A stretch of 64,000 nucleotides of DNA from Lysobacterales bacterium (GCA_014238945.1 JABAAB010000026.1:1-64000), one strand, 5' to 3'; positions 8,627 through 17,703 are shown, counted from the stretch's first letter. Notes: generated by a model from the sequence alone, not told the origin. Translations and numbers: made by a program.

Positions 8627-10741
8627 CTATTCCTCATAAAGCTTGTGAGCAACGGCTTTTTCTTTCAGATGCCAGTCGACATTGTTGACGCCATTGCTTG
8701 TGACATAGGGGATGAAGTCCGGGTAGGTCGCCACCAGGTCCCTTGCTTCTTCCGGATGTGACCAGGCTTCACCGATCACCAGGGCCCACGGCAGACCCGT
8801 TGCGGTCTGGTAATACACCCCGGAACCGGGAATGGACGCATCATCCACTTCGCCAAAGGCTTCCATGTATGCCTTCGCCGTCGGTGGCTTGTTCTTGAGA
8901 TGGATCTCCATGCGGCGTGAGTTTGTGCGGAATATGAACGGATTCAGCAGTTGGTCGTCCAAATTAGTGGCTGGAACTTCATCCTTGAGCGGCACCAGCA
9001 GACTGAACTGACTGCCTGGCGCGGTTCCGCCGCAACTGTCCTGCGTCCTGTAGAAAATACAACCTTCATGGGAGTTCACGTGGTCCCAGGCGTCCTCGTA
9101 GATGATGAGAACGGCGTTTTCGTAGCCTGCATCTTCCTCAAGCACTACGTGCCCGGCGGATACGCCTCCAATACTGAGTGATAAGCCTTCAGGGTCGACT
9201 GCCGAACGTGGCACGCCGGTCAATTCCACCGCAAAGCCACTGTGCAGGGATGCACCAATGGCTGTCACCTCGCCCTCAACCTGAATGGAGTCAATGATCG
9301 CCTCTTCTGGCTGACCATAGTAGGTAACTGTGTTGATGACGGTACGGTAAAACATCACCAGGTCGTTCAAATCATAGTCACCAACCGCCGGCCAAAGATC
9401 CTCGAAGGCTAGCGTGACGTAGCCATTGGAACTGGGGTAGTAGTTGCTGGTGACCTGGCGCCCGAACAACAGCACCGGGTAATCTTCCACTTCACCATCG
9501 GCGACACCGCCACCGGGTTCAATGTATGCATTTGAGGAATAGCGAAAGCGTGCCCAGGAATTTCCGGACTCCACAGCCTTGGACAGCGCCACCGGAATGA
9601 CCAGGGTCTCGCTGTTCATCGGATAACCCGAGATAATCCATTCTGAGCTGGAGAAACTACCATCGCGGTCCAGGTCAATCCAGGCATTGAGGTAACCCGA
9701 TCCCTGCGCTTCCACTTCGATGAGGGCTGTCTCCTGACCCACAAGGGGCGTAATGAAAACCACGCCGTCTTCGTCAACTTTGCCTTGTGTTTCATCCGAC
9801 AGTGGTGGCAACCAGGCCTGTGGCTCGGCGTCAATCTCCGTCCCGAGCCATAGCGTGGAGTCTTCGGTGTTGTGTCGGGCACCGTTGGCAGTTAATGAAG
9901 TTCCGTAGCTGTCGGGCGCGTCGCCAAAATCAATGGTACTGGTCTCTTCGCTGATCACTGGTGCAAGTGCGCATCGTGCACCATCATTGTTCCCTGAGTT
10001 CGGCCCCAGGGCGAAAGAAGTAGCGGCCGGTGTCTCCGCGCTGACATCAATCCGGAATATATTTCCGTCAGAATTACGGCTGATGTAGAAAAACGCTTCC
10101 ACATCGAAGTAGACGGCGCCGTAAGTCCCCGACTCGGCCACGTTTGCTGTAAGTGTGTACTCGCCGGTTGCTGGGTTGATTATGACAAGTCCGCCCTGGT
10201 TGGTTACGGAATATAGCTGGCCATTACCCGGGTGAAACGCCATGTCAAAGATGGACAACTTCAGTAGATCGCCGTTGATGATACGTTCGGGTTGCAGATA
10301 GTCAATTGAGCCCTCGTCCAGGGAGGTTCTCCACAGTCCATGAGTAGCGTTAAGACCTTTCTTATAGTTGTAGTAGGCACTTCCATCTGTGGTCACGTCA
10401 CCTACGTAGTAGTTCTCGTCCAGTGCCGGCGTCAACGTCAGGGGCTCCAGTTGGAAGTCGCTACCCAGGCGTGCCAGAGTACGATGTTCGTAGCTCCAGC
10501 CATAAATAAATGCATCTGCGTAGTTGAATCCAGCCCCGTTGTAGCGGTCGCTGGTGCCGAGGTGATCGGACAAAAGCGTGACATAGCCTGTGGCCAGATC
10601 GACGCCGTATATTCGGGGTGTAGTGTCCTGAATGAGAAATGCCTGTGAAGGACAAGTTTCAAAAGGATCCGCCGCCGAAACGGCAGCAGTCGCGGTCAGT
10701 AACAGCAGACCAACGGTCAAACTGGTTAATCCTTGCGTCAT
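8627..10741 (-). CDS. Secreted LruC-domain protein with GEVED domain
   Basis: The 704-residue protein has a signal peptide (MTQGLTSLTV start, cleaved near VSAADP). It continues with an N-terminal beta-propeller-like region of DUF6923 type (YGVDLATGYVTLL, MAFHPGNGQLYSV). A DFGDAPDSY linker leads into a GEVED domain ending in VADGEVEDYPV with calcium-type DLDRDGSF. The LruC domain follows, with SNGYVTLAFEDLWP, GDYDLNDLVMFYR and NPFIFRTNSRRMEIHL. LruC and GEVED domains occur in large secreted adhesive or carbohydrate-associated proteins. No catalytic site is evident. The start at 10741 is chosen for the signal peptide; 19 further codons upstream lack one. It is first in an apparent operon with the lipoprotein and, after a 93-base gap, the GSWYNP protein. 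Confidence 0.85.
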   Translation of the reverse strand: MTQGLTSLTVGLLLLTATAAVSAADPFETCPSQAFLIQDTTPRIYGVDLATGYVTLLSDHLGTSDRYNGAGFNYADAFIYGWSYEHRTLARLGSDFQLEPLTLTPALDENYYVGDVTTDGSAYYNYKKGLNATHGLWRTSLDEGSIDYLQPERIINGDLLKLSIFDMAFHPGNGQLYSVTNQGGLVIINPATGEYTLTANVAESGTYGAVYFDVEAFFYISRNSDGNIFRIDVSAETPAATSFALGPNSGNNDGARCALAPVISEETSTIDFGDAPDSYGTSLTANGARHNTEDSTLWLGTEIDAEPQAWLPPLSDETQGKVDEDGVVFITPLVGQETALIEVEAQGSGYLNAWIDLDRDGSFSSSEWIISGYPMNSETLVIPVALSKAVESGNSWARFRYSSNAYIEPGGGVADGEVEDYPVLLFGRQVTSNYYPSSNGYVTLAFEDLWPAVGDYDLNDLVMFYRTVINTVTYYGQPEEAIIDSIQVEGEVTAIGASLHSGFAVELTGVPRSAVDPEGLSLSIGGVSAGHVVLEEDAGYENAVLIIYEDAWDHVNSHEGCIFYRTQDSCGGTAPGSQFSLLVPLKDEVPATNLDDQLLNPFIFRTNSRRMEIHLKNKPPTAKAYMEAFGEVDDASIPGSGVYYQTATGLPWALVIGEAWSHPEEARDLVATYPDFIPYVTSNGVNNVDWHLKEKAVAHKLYEE

Positions 10742-10938
10742 GTTAAATGTCTCTTGCTGATTCGAATCATGGCTGAATAGATGCAATCCTCGTGCCAAAG
10801 CACGCTAACCCTTGTGAGTGGCGGGCATGGGGCACCAAACTGTGCAATTCGACGTGTTGATTTCCTGCCTGGCGTTGCAGAATGCAAAGCAATGCCGGCA
10901 AAACTTTCCAGAAATGCAAAATACAAACAGGCCTGACT

Positions 10939-11121
10939 ATGAAGTTTGTTTCTCCGAATTTACCTGCACCAACACCGGCCCAAAAATGGATCCTGAACAG
11001 CACTTATCGCAATCTCGGTTGCTACACTTATTCTGACCACGTGTTCATGAGATACTGGCCACTGTCTGACTCCATCTTTGGCGAACTCATTCGCCTGCCA
11101 TTCAACAACGAGAACAACTAA
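10939..11121 (+). CDS. Small protein coupled to the CPBP protease gene
   Basis: This 60-codon frame (MKFVSPNLPAPTPAQKW start) ends in TAATG, where its stop overlaps the start of the CPBP gene by one base. Such overlaps usually mean translational coupling, which is the main support. The frame is open for 19 more codons upstream, to an ATG at 10882. No ribosome site is convincing. The product is rich in Tyr, Phe, Pro and Leu, has no signal peptide and matches nothing I know. It may be a peptide partner of the protease or only a leader frame. Confidence 0.35.
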   Translation: MKFVSPNLPAPTPAQKWILNSTYRNLGCYTYSDHVFMRYWPLSDSIFGELIRLPFNNENN

Positions 11122-11822
11122 TGATTGGTATTCTGGTTACATTCCTTCTTTCGTGGCTCTTGCTTCGGGCAACCGTACGCGAACCACTTACCGTGCTGGG
11201 CATCGTTCCAAATCAACGCAGAATAGTGGAATTTCTTGCTGGAATGTTGTTCATGGCAGTCATTGCCGTTATCAACTTTACCTGGCAAGCCCACTTCAAA
11301 GAGATTGGCTACCAGCTGAACCCGGACTATGAACTGAGCCAGATGTTGAGTGGCTCTTTTTGGATTTTGAGGGCTGTCATCTTCGAAGAATTGTTGTTCC
11401 GTGGTGCCATTCTCTACTTGCTTATCAGGTACATTGGCGTTGTAAAAGCCTGCCTGCTCAGTTCATTGATATTTGGGGTATACCACTGGTTCAGTTACGA
11501 AGTGTTTGGTTCTCGCATCGTATTGATGATCTATATATTACTGGTTACGGGTTGTGGCGGTTGGATGTTTGCATTCGCTTATGCAAAAACCAAATCCCTG
11601 TATGCCCCCACTGGCCTTCACTTTGGTTGGAACATGGTTGCGGCCGTGGTTTTTTCCTCTGGCCCCATCGGAGACCAGTGGTTGCTGCAACATGGAGAGG
11701 CAGTCGAATGGAGCGGTTGGGTCACGTTGTTGTTTTTCTCACTACAGGCAATCGCCGCACCCGGTGTTGTGACCTGGTATCTACACAAGATCTATCGCCC
11801 TGCGTCGAATGTGGTTTCCTGA
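11121..11822 (+). CDS. CPBP family intramembrane glutamic endopeptidase
   Basis: Members of the CPBP (CAAX protease / Abi, Rce1-like) family cut peptides inside the membrane. Some bacterial members act in bacteriocin self-immunity or maturation. The 233-residue protein has about seven hydrophobic segments and the three family motifs: EELLFR (Glu89, Glu90, Arg94), FGVYH (His122) and LHFGWN (His167, Asn171). All active-site residues are present. Its ATG overlaps the stop of a 60-codon frame, suggesting coupling. Downstream on the same strand follow a 62-codon frame and two secreted paralogous proteins. No substrate can be read from the context. Family assignment is firm. Confidence 0.88.
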   Translation: MIGILVTFLLSWLLLRATVREPLTVLGIVPNQRRIVEFLAGMLFMAVIAVINFTWQAHFKEIGYQLNPDYELSQMLSGSFWILRAVIFEELLFRGAILYLLIRYIGVVKACLLSSLIFGVYHWFSYEVFGSRIVLMIYILLVTGCGGWMFAFAYAKTKSLYAPTGLHFGWNMVAAVVFSSGPIGDQWLLQHGEAVEWSGWVTLLFFSLQAIAAPGVVTWYLHKIYRPASNVVS

Positions 11823-11848
11823 GGCCAGGGTGTTGATCTGGTGTTCCA

Positions 11849-12037
11849 GTGATAACAAGATTCCTATGGATCATTGCATCGAAGGATTTTTCGGACAGGC
11901 TTGCAGCTTACAAAACGAGTCTCGGAGTCAGCCGACGGTTGGCGCGCGCATTGAACACACAAAAACTCAAGAACAGTCGTGACGATATCAAGGATGCTGT
12001 CGAATGCGTTCGGCGGAAGATAAAAGGAATGAAATGA
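11849..12037 (+). CDS. Small basic protein of unknown function
   Basis: A GTG-started frame of 62 codons lies between the CPBP gene and the first secreted paralogue and overlaps the latter's ATG as ATGA, which favours translational coupling. The product is basic and mostly helical in appearance, with LGVSRRLARALNTQ and RDDIKDAVECVRRKI. It has a weakly hydrophobic N-terminus and no recognised domain. No good ribosome site is seen. It may be a genuine small gene or chance. Confidence 0.3.
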   Translation: MITRFLWIIASKDFSDRLAAYKTSLGVSRRLARALNTQKLKNSRDDIKDAVECVRRKIKGMK

Positions 12038-12876
12038 AAAAGAGAAATGTTTTTATTGCGATAGCTGTACTCCCGATGGTGTTCGGTCTGCAACATGCAG
12101 AAGCGGCGGCCTGTCAGTATGAGGTGCAGCGTGTGGATCCCGTCACCAGTGAAAAATACACGCAAACGAAATGAGATAAGGTTGCCACGATGTTCAGTGG
12201 GGGAGATAACATTGGATCGGTATCTGCCATTGCAAAAGGAGATGAACGGTATCTTGCCGTGAAGATTGGCGTCATCGACTACTTTCCATTTCCAGATGAA
12301 ATCAGGGCGCAGGCGGTTGCGACCATGGACGAGGATGAGTTGGAAGATTACGTCGACATGGGTGCCGCTCGCCGTTACAAAGCAGAGATCGAGCAACTGG
12401 AAGGCCCGCCTGAAAATCAGGACTATCGGGATTTCCTGGATTACCTGTCAGGTGAATCGCTGATCATCCCTTCCGGATCCACATTGGAACTAATGCTGGA
12501 CGACAATTCAACCCTGGTGCTGGAAACCACCGAGCGGATACGCGAGCGTGCCAATTACACGCAGCCTTTCGAGCAAAAGAAACTAAAAGGAGCTGGTGGG
12601 TTTATGGCCAAAATGGCCATGAAAGCGCTCGAATCAGAAACCGGTGCCGAAGCGGTTGTCAGCCCCGACTATATGGTTGACGGGTATGTGTCCATCCGAT
12701 ATCTGCTGGATGAGGCAGCGCTGGCTCTGCTGAACAGATCTGCAGTGACAAGTCTTCGCGTTGAGGGTCGAGACCGGTATTACACGCTGGGCACGCGTAA
12801 CACTCAATACGAAACGGTGCGGTGGAACAAGGAATCAAACCTCAAGATTCAGAATGCATTGAAGTGCCTCGAATGA
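12034..12876 (+). pseudogene. Secreted protein paralogue A, interrupted by in-frame TGA
   Basis: The frame begins with a signal peptide (MKKRNVFIAIAVLP start, cleavage near AEAAA) and runs to 12876, but TGA at 12172-12174 interrupts it after codon 46. The neighbouring paralogue B has Trp at the aligned spot (TRW versus TK-stop), so a TGG-to-TGA change is the simplest reading. After the stop the frame continues for 234 codons without another break and keeps blocks shared with paralogue B: GDERYLAVKIG against GDQKYFGLQVIG, and IPSGSTLELMLDDNST against IPAGSTLSILLADNST. The family is unknown to me. An internal start at 12190 (ATG) would give a 228-residue protein without signal peptide, which looks wrong for this family. 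Confidence 0.65.
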
Positions 12877-12932
12877 GGAAAGCCGTAGATCATTTACGCA
12901 TGCAGACGAACTCAGCAGGACAGGACATGAGT

Positions 12933-13543
12933 ATGAAAAAATAATTGTATTATCAGTTGTTGTTTTTATGAGCTTTGGATCGGCGGTATCGAGTGCCGCC
13001 AAGTGCAAATGGTTGACAGATACGGTCAGTTACAGCACGGGGGAGCCCGTACGCTGGACGCGATGGGTCAGGAACCGAACCATTCTTACGCCACCGTATG
13101 CTGCGATGGCAGGGGTCTCGGAGGGCGATCAAAAATATTTTGGCTTGCAAGTGATCGGGGTGGAGAAAAGCCTGGATATGCGGCCAACCAAAGAAGATCT
13201 GGATACCCTGCTGGTCATTCCCGCAGGTTCCACACTTTCGATATTGCTGGCAGACAATTCGACCTATGAACTGGTTACGACGGAGGACGTCATTGGCGAT
13301 GCAGCTTTGAAAACTGAAGATAATGACTTTACCGATTCAAGCCCAACAGCCAGAGGTGCCAATGGCTATACGATCACGGCATTCGCAATCACGAAATTCC
13401 CGTTGGAGATGGACGCATTGGCCGCATTGACGGCACAACGGGCCAGCAAAATGAAATTAACTGCCAACGGTACAGACTACGAGTTTTCGTTCGGCAAAAA
13501 GCCGGTGGATAAAATCCAGAAATTGCTTGTCTGCATACAGTGA
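12933..13543 (+). pseudogene. Secreted protein paralogue B, one-base slip in the signal peptide
   Basis: Paralogue B shares a layout with paralogue A just upstream: a mature N-terminus starting AAKCKW, then GDQKYFGLQVIG, then IPAGSTLSILLADNST, and a C-terminus ending in Cys-x-x (LVCIQ). A proper start, ATG at 12933 after AGGACATGAGT, reads ATG-A6-TAA and stops at once. With seven A residues instead of six it would read MKKIIVLSVVVFMSFGSAV and join the rest in frame as a perfect signal peptide. So one A appears lost in a homopolymer. The alternative start at 12968 gives 191 residues with only part of the signal peptide. This could be decay, an assembly error or phase variation. Confidence 0.6.
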
Positions 13544-13674
13544 GGTTTAATGGCGCAGGTATTTGTGGCGATGGAATGCGGCCTGGGAACTGGCGTTCCA
13601 TAAGCGTGTAAACGGACTAATGGTTGCTGTTCAGATTATCATCAGCCCAAAGTCCGCTTAAATAAACGGCTCCA

Positions 13675-15609
13675 ATGATGACCAAAGAGAAAACCGAACA
13701 AAAAACGAGGAATGACGATTCAGGATTGTCACCCAGGATTTCCCGAAGAGATTTCGTAAACGGGACCCTGGTTGGCATGGGGGCAGCACTGCTGGGCTCA
13801 GCAGCACCGGGATTGGCAGCGCAGCGAAAACCGGTCGGAGTTTTCAGCGATCCCTGGACCGGTTTTGGTGGTGTCGGCGATTATGCCAATTCCAATGGAA
13901 ATGTGGCCTCTGTAAGGGATGCCGCGCATTTGATCCGGGACGGGCTCACCCGGTCGATGATCAAAGATGTTGACGATACTGGCGAAGTGTATGACATGGT
14001 CATCATCGGCGGTGGCTTTTCCGGTTTCGGTGCTGCATATCAGTTCCATAAGGAACAGGGGCAGGCAAAGAAGTGTCTTGTTCTGGAGAACCACCCTGTT
14101 TATGGAGGCGAAGCAAAACAGAACGAATTCGATGTGGATGGTTACAGGTTATACGGACCACAGGGCTCTAACGATTTCGTCCCTCCGGCTAAAGACAGTG
14201 ATGGCCTCATAGCGAACATATACCGGGATACCGGCCTCCCGTTTGAATACGATTTTCTTTCCCCGGATAGCGGTAAAACAGCCGTGAAAGCGCCGCTGGA
14301 ACATTTTTTCGGTGTGTATTGGGAAGAAGAGCGCTATGACACCGGTTATTTCCTGGGCGCGGGTGCTGAGACTCCCTGGGTCATAAACCCGCGAGCAGAC
14401 AAGTTGGCCAGATTGCCCTGGTCAGATAGCTTCAAGGAAGAATTGAATCGCGCGTTTGCCGACAAGCAGGAGTATTACACGGGCGAAGATCTGGATCGAT
14501 GGCTCGACAGCATGTCCTACAAAGAGCTTTTGGAAGACGTGATGGGGTATAGCCCCGGGGTCACAGAATACTTCGACCCGATACTGGCCATTTCGATGGG
14601 TGGTGTGGGCGCAGATGTTTACTCGGCATACTCTGCGAAGTTATTGGAAATGCCCGGAACAAATGTGCACTACTCATTCGAAGGTAACAAAGAGACCGGT
14701 TACAGTTTTCCCGGTGGAAATACCGGGATAATCAGGCATATCGTTAAGTACCTGATACCGGATAGCATTGAGGGTGGAAAGTCTTTTGAAGACATCCTGT
14801 TTAAACGCATAAATTTCCCGGCATTGGATCGCGCCGAGAATTCTCTCAACGTGCGACTGAATGCGACAGCCATTGATGTCAGCCATGCGGGACCTGCAGA
14901 GACTTCCGATTACGTCAACGTGACCTATCATCAGGACGGCAAGGTGCGGAGAGTGAAAGCCAGGTCTGTGGTCATGTCCATCGGTGGATGGGTTGCCCGC
15001 AACATTGTCAGTGACATGCCCGAGCCTTTGCTCGAGGCCTACAGACAATTTCATCATTCACCCATCCTGGTGGTGAATGTTGCCTTGAGAAACTGGCGTT
15101 TCCTGGACAAACTTGGCATTTCGTCTGCTCGCTGGTTCGAAGGATTTGGTCGATTTTTCGCGATCAGAAGACCCATGATTACGGGTGAGTCGACACAGCC
15201 ATTTGACCCCGACAAGCCGGCGGTCATGACCTTCTACGTGCCGTTCAATAATCCTGGCCATTCAGCCCGGGAACAAGGCGCAATTGGGCGTGCAGAACTA
15301 CTGAGCAAGTCTTATGCGGACTACGAGACGGAGATTGTCCGGCAAATGACCGACATGTTTTCGGCTTATGGTTTTCGGGCCAAGGATGACATCGCCGGAA
15401 TTGTTTTGAATCGCTGGGGACATGCCTATATTTCACCTCAGCCAGGTTTCCACTTTGGCAGGAACGGTCAGGACGCGCCCCGTGAAGTCATCAAAAAGGG
15501 TTTTGGTCGAATACAGTTCGGCCATTCCGAATTGACTGGTTATATGAGTAATACCAGGGCGTTGAGCGAAGGTGCAAGAGCCGCCAGCCTGGCAATGAAA
15601 CAGCTCTGA
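13675..15609 (+). CDS. Tat-exported FAD/NAD(P)-binding oxidoreductase, spermidine-dehydrogenase-like
   Basis: The 644-residue protein carries a twin-arginine signal (SRRDF, Arg24-Arg25, then a hydrophobic stretch ending GLAAQ), so it is folded with its cofactor before export. The FAD-binding Rossmann motif IIGGGFSGFG lies at about 110-119, followed by VLENHPVYGGEAKQNEF. Overall it resembles the flavoproteins annotated as spermidine dehydrogenase or NAD(P)-binding protein. The C-terminal FAD region (HFGRNG, GYMSNTRALSEGARAA) is present. It looks intact. There is no close operon partner; the convergent SDR gene ends 80 bases after it. The substrate, possibly a polyamine or other amine, is not proven by sequence. 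Confidence 0.75.
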   Translation: MMTKEKTEQKTRNDDSGLSPRISRRDFVNGTLVGMGAALLGSAAPGLAAQRKPVGVFSDPWTGFGGVGDYANSNGNVASVRDAAHLIRDGLTRSMIKDVDDTGEVYDMVIIGGGFSGFGAAYQFHKEQGQAKKCLVLENHPVYGGEAKQNEFDVDGYRLYGPQGSNDFVPPAKDSDGLIANIYRDTGLPFEYDFLSPDSGKTAVKAPLEHFFGVYWEEERYDTGYFLGAGAETPWVINPRADKLARLPWSDSFKEELNRAFADKQEYYTGEDLDRWLDSMSYKELLEDVMGYSPGVTEYFDPILAISMGGVGADVYSAYSAKLLEMPGTNVHYSFEGNKETGYSFPGGNTGIIRHIVKYLIPDSIEGGKSFEDILFKRINFPALDRAENSLNVRLNATAIDVSHAGPAETSDYVNVTYHQDGKVRRVKARSVVMSIGGWVARNIVSDMPEPLLEAYRQFHHSPILVVNVALRNWRFLDKLGISSARWFEGFGRFFAIRRPMITGESTQPFDPDKPAVMTFYVPFNNPGHSAREQGAIGRAELLSKSYADYETEIVRQMTDMFSAYGFRAKDDIAGIVLNRWGHAYISPQPGFHFGRNGQDAPREVIKKGFGRIQFGHSELTGYMSNTRALSEGARAASLAMKQL

Positions 15610-15690
15610 GCGCAGAGTTGATCTCGCCCTGTTTACCTGCAATCAGACCGATCAGGCATGGCTCTGATCGGGCCACCCGGCCAGGGCAAT

Positions 15691-16290
15691 TTATTCCACG
15701 ATAATGACCTGGCCACTCAGGCATCCTTCCACGGCTTTGCAATAGGCCAGGCCAACGGCTTCGTTGGACACGTGGTGATGCCCGGGAAAGTAGCCATCAA
15801 ACGCCTCCCGGCTCGCCTCAAGAACTTCGGGGCTGACCGCGTTGATGCGGATACCACGGGGCATATCGACAGCGGCTCCGGCAACGAAGCCATCGAGGGC
15901 GCCATTGGCGGCAGCAGCAGCGGAACCTCCGCGAATTGGGTCGCGGTTGGTCACACCGCTGGTCACTGTGAATGAGCCCCCGTCATTCATGTAGGCGAAA
16001 CCCTCCAGCACCAGGTTTACCTGCGGCATCAATTTGCCCGTGATGCCCTGCATGAACTGCTCACCGGTCATTTCGTGTACGGGCCCAAAATGAACATGTC
16101 CTACGGCGCTCACCACGGCGTCAACTTTTCCAATCTGTTGATACATGGCGCGAATACTTGCGGTGTCTTCAATATTCATCTTCACATCACCACTGGATCT
16201 GCCAACACGGATGATGTCATGCCGGCCTGACAAGGCTTCGACGGCGGTTTTTCCAACGGTGCCGGTGGCACCCACAACGATAATCTTCAT
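15691..16290 (-). CDS. Short-chain dehydrogenase-like protein without the usual Tyr-x-x-x-Lys
   Basis: The 199-residue product starts with the NAD(P)-binding motif VVGATGTVG (residues 5-13) and keeps the SDR landmarks VDAVVSAVG (the NAAG equivalent), FTVTSGV (catalytic Ser region) and GIRINAVSPEVL. Where classical SDRs carry Tyr-x-x-x-Lys it has GGSAAAAANGAL, so the catalytic pair is missing. This short subgroup is widespread and is annotated as short-chain dehydrogenase, and its activity is unclear. The start at 16290 follows a GGAGA-type ribosome site. It is transcribed towards the FAD oxidoreductase and away from the AEC transporter. Confidence 0.8.
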   Translation of the reverse strand: MKIIVVGATGTVGKTAVEALSGRHDIIRVGRSSGDVKMNIEDTASIRAMYQQIGKVDAVVSAVGHVHFGPVHEMTGEQFMQGITGKLMPQVNLVLEGFAYMNDGGSFTVTSGVTNRDPIRGGSAAAAANGALDGFVAGAAVDMPRGIRINAVSPEVLEASREAFDGYFPGHHHVSNEAVGLAYCKAVEGCLSGQVIIVE

Positions 16291-16565
16291 GGCGATCTCC
16301 TCGCAGGGGTTTGATTGCGAATTCTTAAGGACTCAATCTGTACACAGGATGAACTGAGTATGGACGATGCGGCGCGGGAATCCAATATTGCGCAGCAGAA
16401 CCGGATATCCACCCCGGATACTCTTCGGGGGTTTCATGGAAAAGTGTATTGGTTCTCCTTGTACCCAAATTATGTCAACTAGACCCGGCACAAGAAGAAT
16501 TTACAAATGGCTTGATCTTTTTTCGGTACGTCAATTTTCGAGTGTAAACGGGCGAATAACGGAAT
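16291..16565. other. Intergenic region with one 40-codon frame
   Basis: This divergent gap should hold the promoters of the SDR and AEC genes, but no convincing sigma-70 pair is seen. A plus-strand frame at 16360-16482 (MDDAARESNIAQQNR start, 40 codons) is open with plausible codon use, but it has no known match and only a weak AGGA upstream. I do not call it a gene. Confidence 0.3.
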
Positions 16566-17519
16566 ATGGATATCCAACTCCGGGCATTCTCATCTATCGG
16601 CGTCCTGCTGATGTTGATCTTTGGCATTATGATGCTCAAGCGTCACGGAGTTCTCAAAGAAGAGTACGGCCGGATGTGCCCCACGCTCATCGTGAAGGTG
16701 ACTTTGCCAGCGCTCATCTTCGTCACGCTGATCCATGCGAATTTCACTTGGGACTATGGCAAGATGACGCTTCTGTTGATGAGCTCAAGTGTCGTGTGTC
16801 TTGGGATCGGATGGTTACTGGCAAAGGCTTTTCGGCTTGATGGCCCCAGTACCGCCCCGGTGATCCTCGTCTGCGGCTTTAGCAGTTCGTCGGTCCTGGG
16901 TGTCCCTTTGATCAGCGAGCTTTTTCCGGTCGATAAAGAGATGGTCATCGAAACCGTGGTGATCAGTTCGCTCGGAAGGCTGCCAGTAATTATTACCGGT
17001 GGAACACCGATTGCATTGTATTACGGGGCCAGTGAATTGTCTTTCCAGGAGAGGCGAAAGGCAGCCCTGGGCTATTTTCACTCTCCGATATTCATTGCGC
17101 TGGTCGCGGGAATTGTGTTCGCCAATTTCACCGAACACGACAATTCTATTACCCACAGTCTTCTCGACGGATTCAGGCTGATTAGCGCAGGCAACACACT
17201 GATGGTTCTGTTGACACTTGGACTGTTACTGCAGTTGGATGATTTAAAGGGGGTCAGAGGCCTCGCCGCCTGTGTCATTTTTGTCAACTTGGTTTTGATA
17301 CCACTACTGATGATGCCACCGGCCCATTTGATGAACCTGCGACATTGGGAAATCGAAGTTTTGGCACTTGAGGGAGCCATGCCCGCGATTTCGCTGACTG
17401 TTGTATTGTGTTATGAATACGGTGCCAATGCCCGCCTCGCGGCGAAACTGGTGTTGGCGACCATCATGGCATCCGTGTTCACCATACCACTGGTGTTTTT
17501 TGTGAGTGGCCTATTGTAG
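16566..17519 (+). CDS. AEC (auxin efflux carrier) family transporter
   Basis: The 317-residue membrane protein has about ten hydrophobic segments in two halves. It opens with a helix (AFSSIGVLLMLIFGIMML), then a loop containing LKEEYGRMCPTLIVKVTLPAL, the typical AEC helix 2 with conserved Pro. Later come ISELFPVDKEMV and the C-terminal LEGAMPAISLTVVLCYEYG, another conserved block. AEC carriers move organic anions such as malate or other small metabolites by secondary transport; the substrate here is unknown. The start ATG at 16566 has only a weak ribosome site (ACGGA). It stands alone on its strand, divergent from the SDR gene and 184 bases before the gamma-glutamyltransferase. Confidence 0.88.
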   Translation: MDIQLRAFSSIGVLLMLIFGIMMLKRHGVLKEEYGRMCPTLIVKVTLPALIFVTLIHANFTWDYGKMTLLLMSSSVVCLGIGWLLAKAFRLDGPSTAPVILVCGFSSSSVLGVPLISELFPVDKEMVIETVVISSLGRLPVIITGGTPIALYYGASELSFQERRKAALGYFHSPIFIALVAGIVFANFTEHDNSITHSLLDGFRLISAGNTLMVLLTLGLLLQLDDLKGVRGLAACVIFVNLVLIPLLMMPPAHLMNLRHWEIEVLALEGAMPAISLTVVLCYEYGANARLAAKLVLATIMASVFTIPLVFFVSGLL

Positions 17520-17703
17520 GGGAGAAAAAACCGGGACCCTCTTTCCCAGCGATGTGTCCCGACACCACTGCATTCAGTGTTTAGATACTGGGGTGTTCTG
17601 ACTGTTTTCCGAGCCATGTAGGTTTTCCGGTTCAGATCACTGCAAATTGGCCCCCACCCCGGATCATTGATAGGCTTGGCAACAAACAGTCAGGGGAAAC
17701 ATC

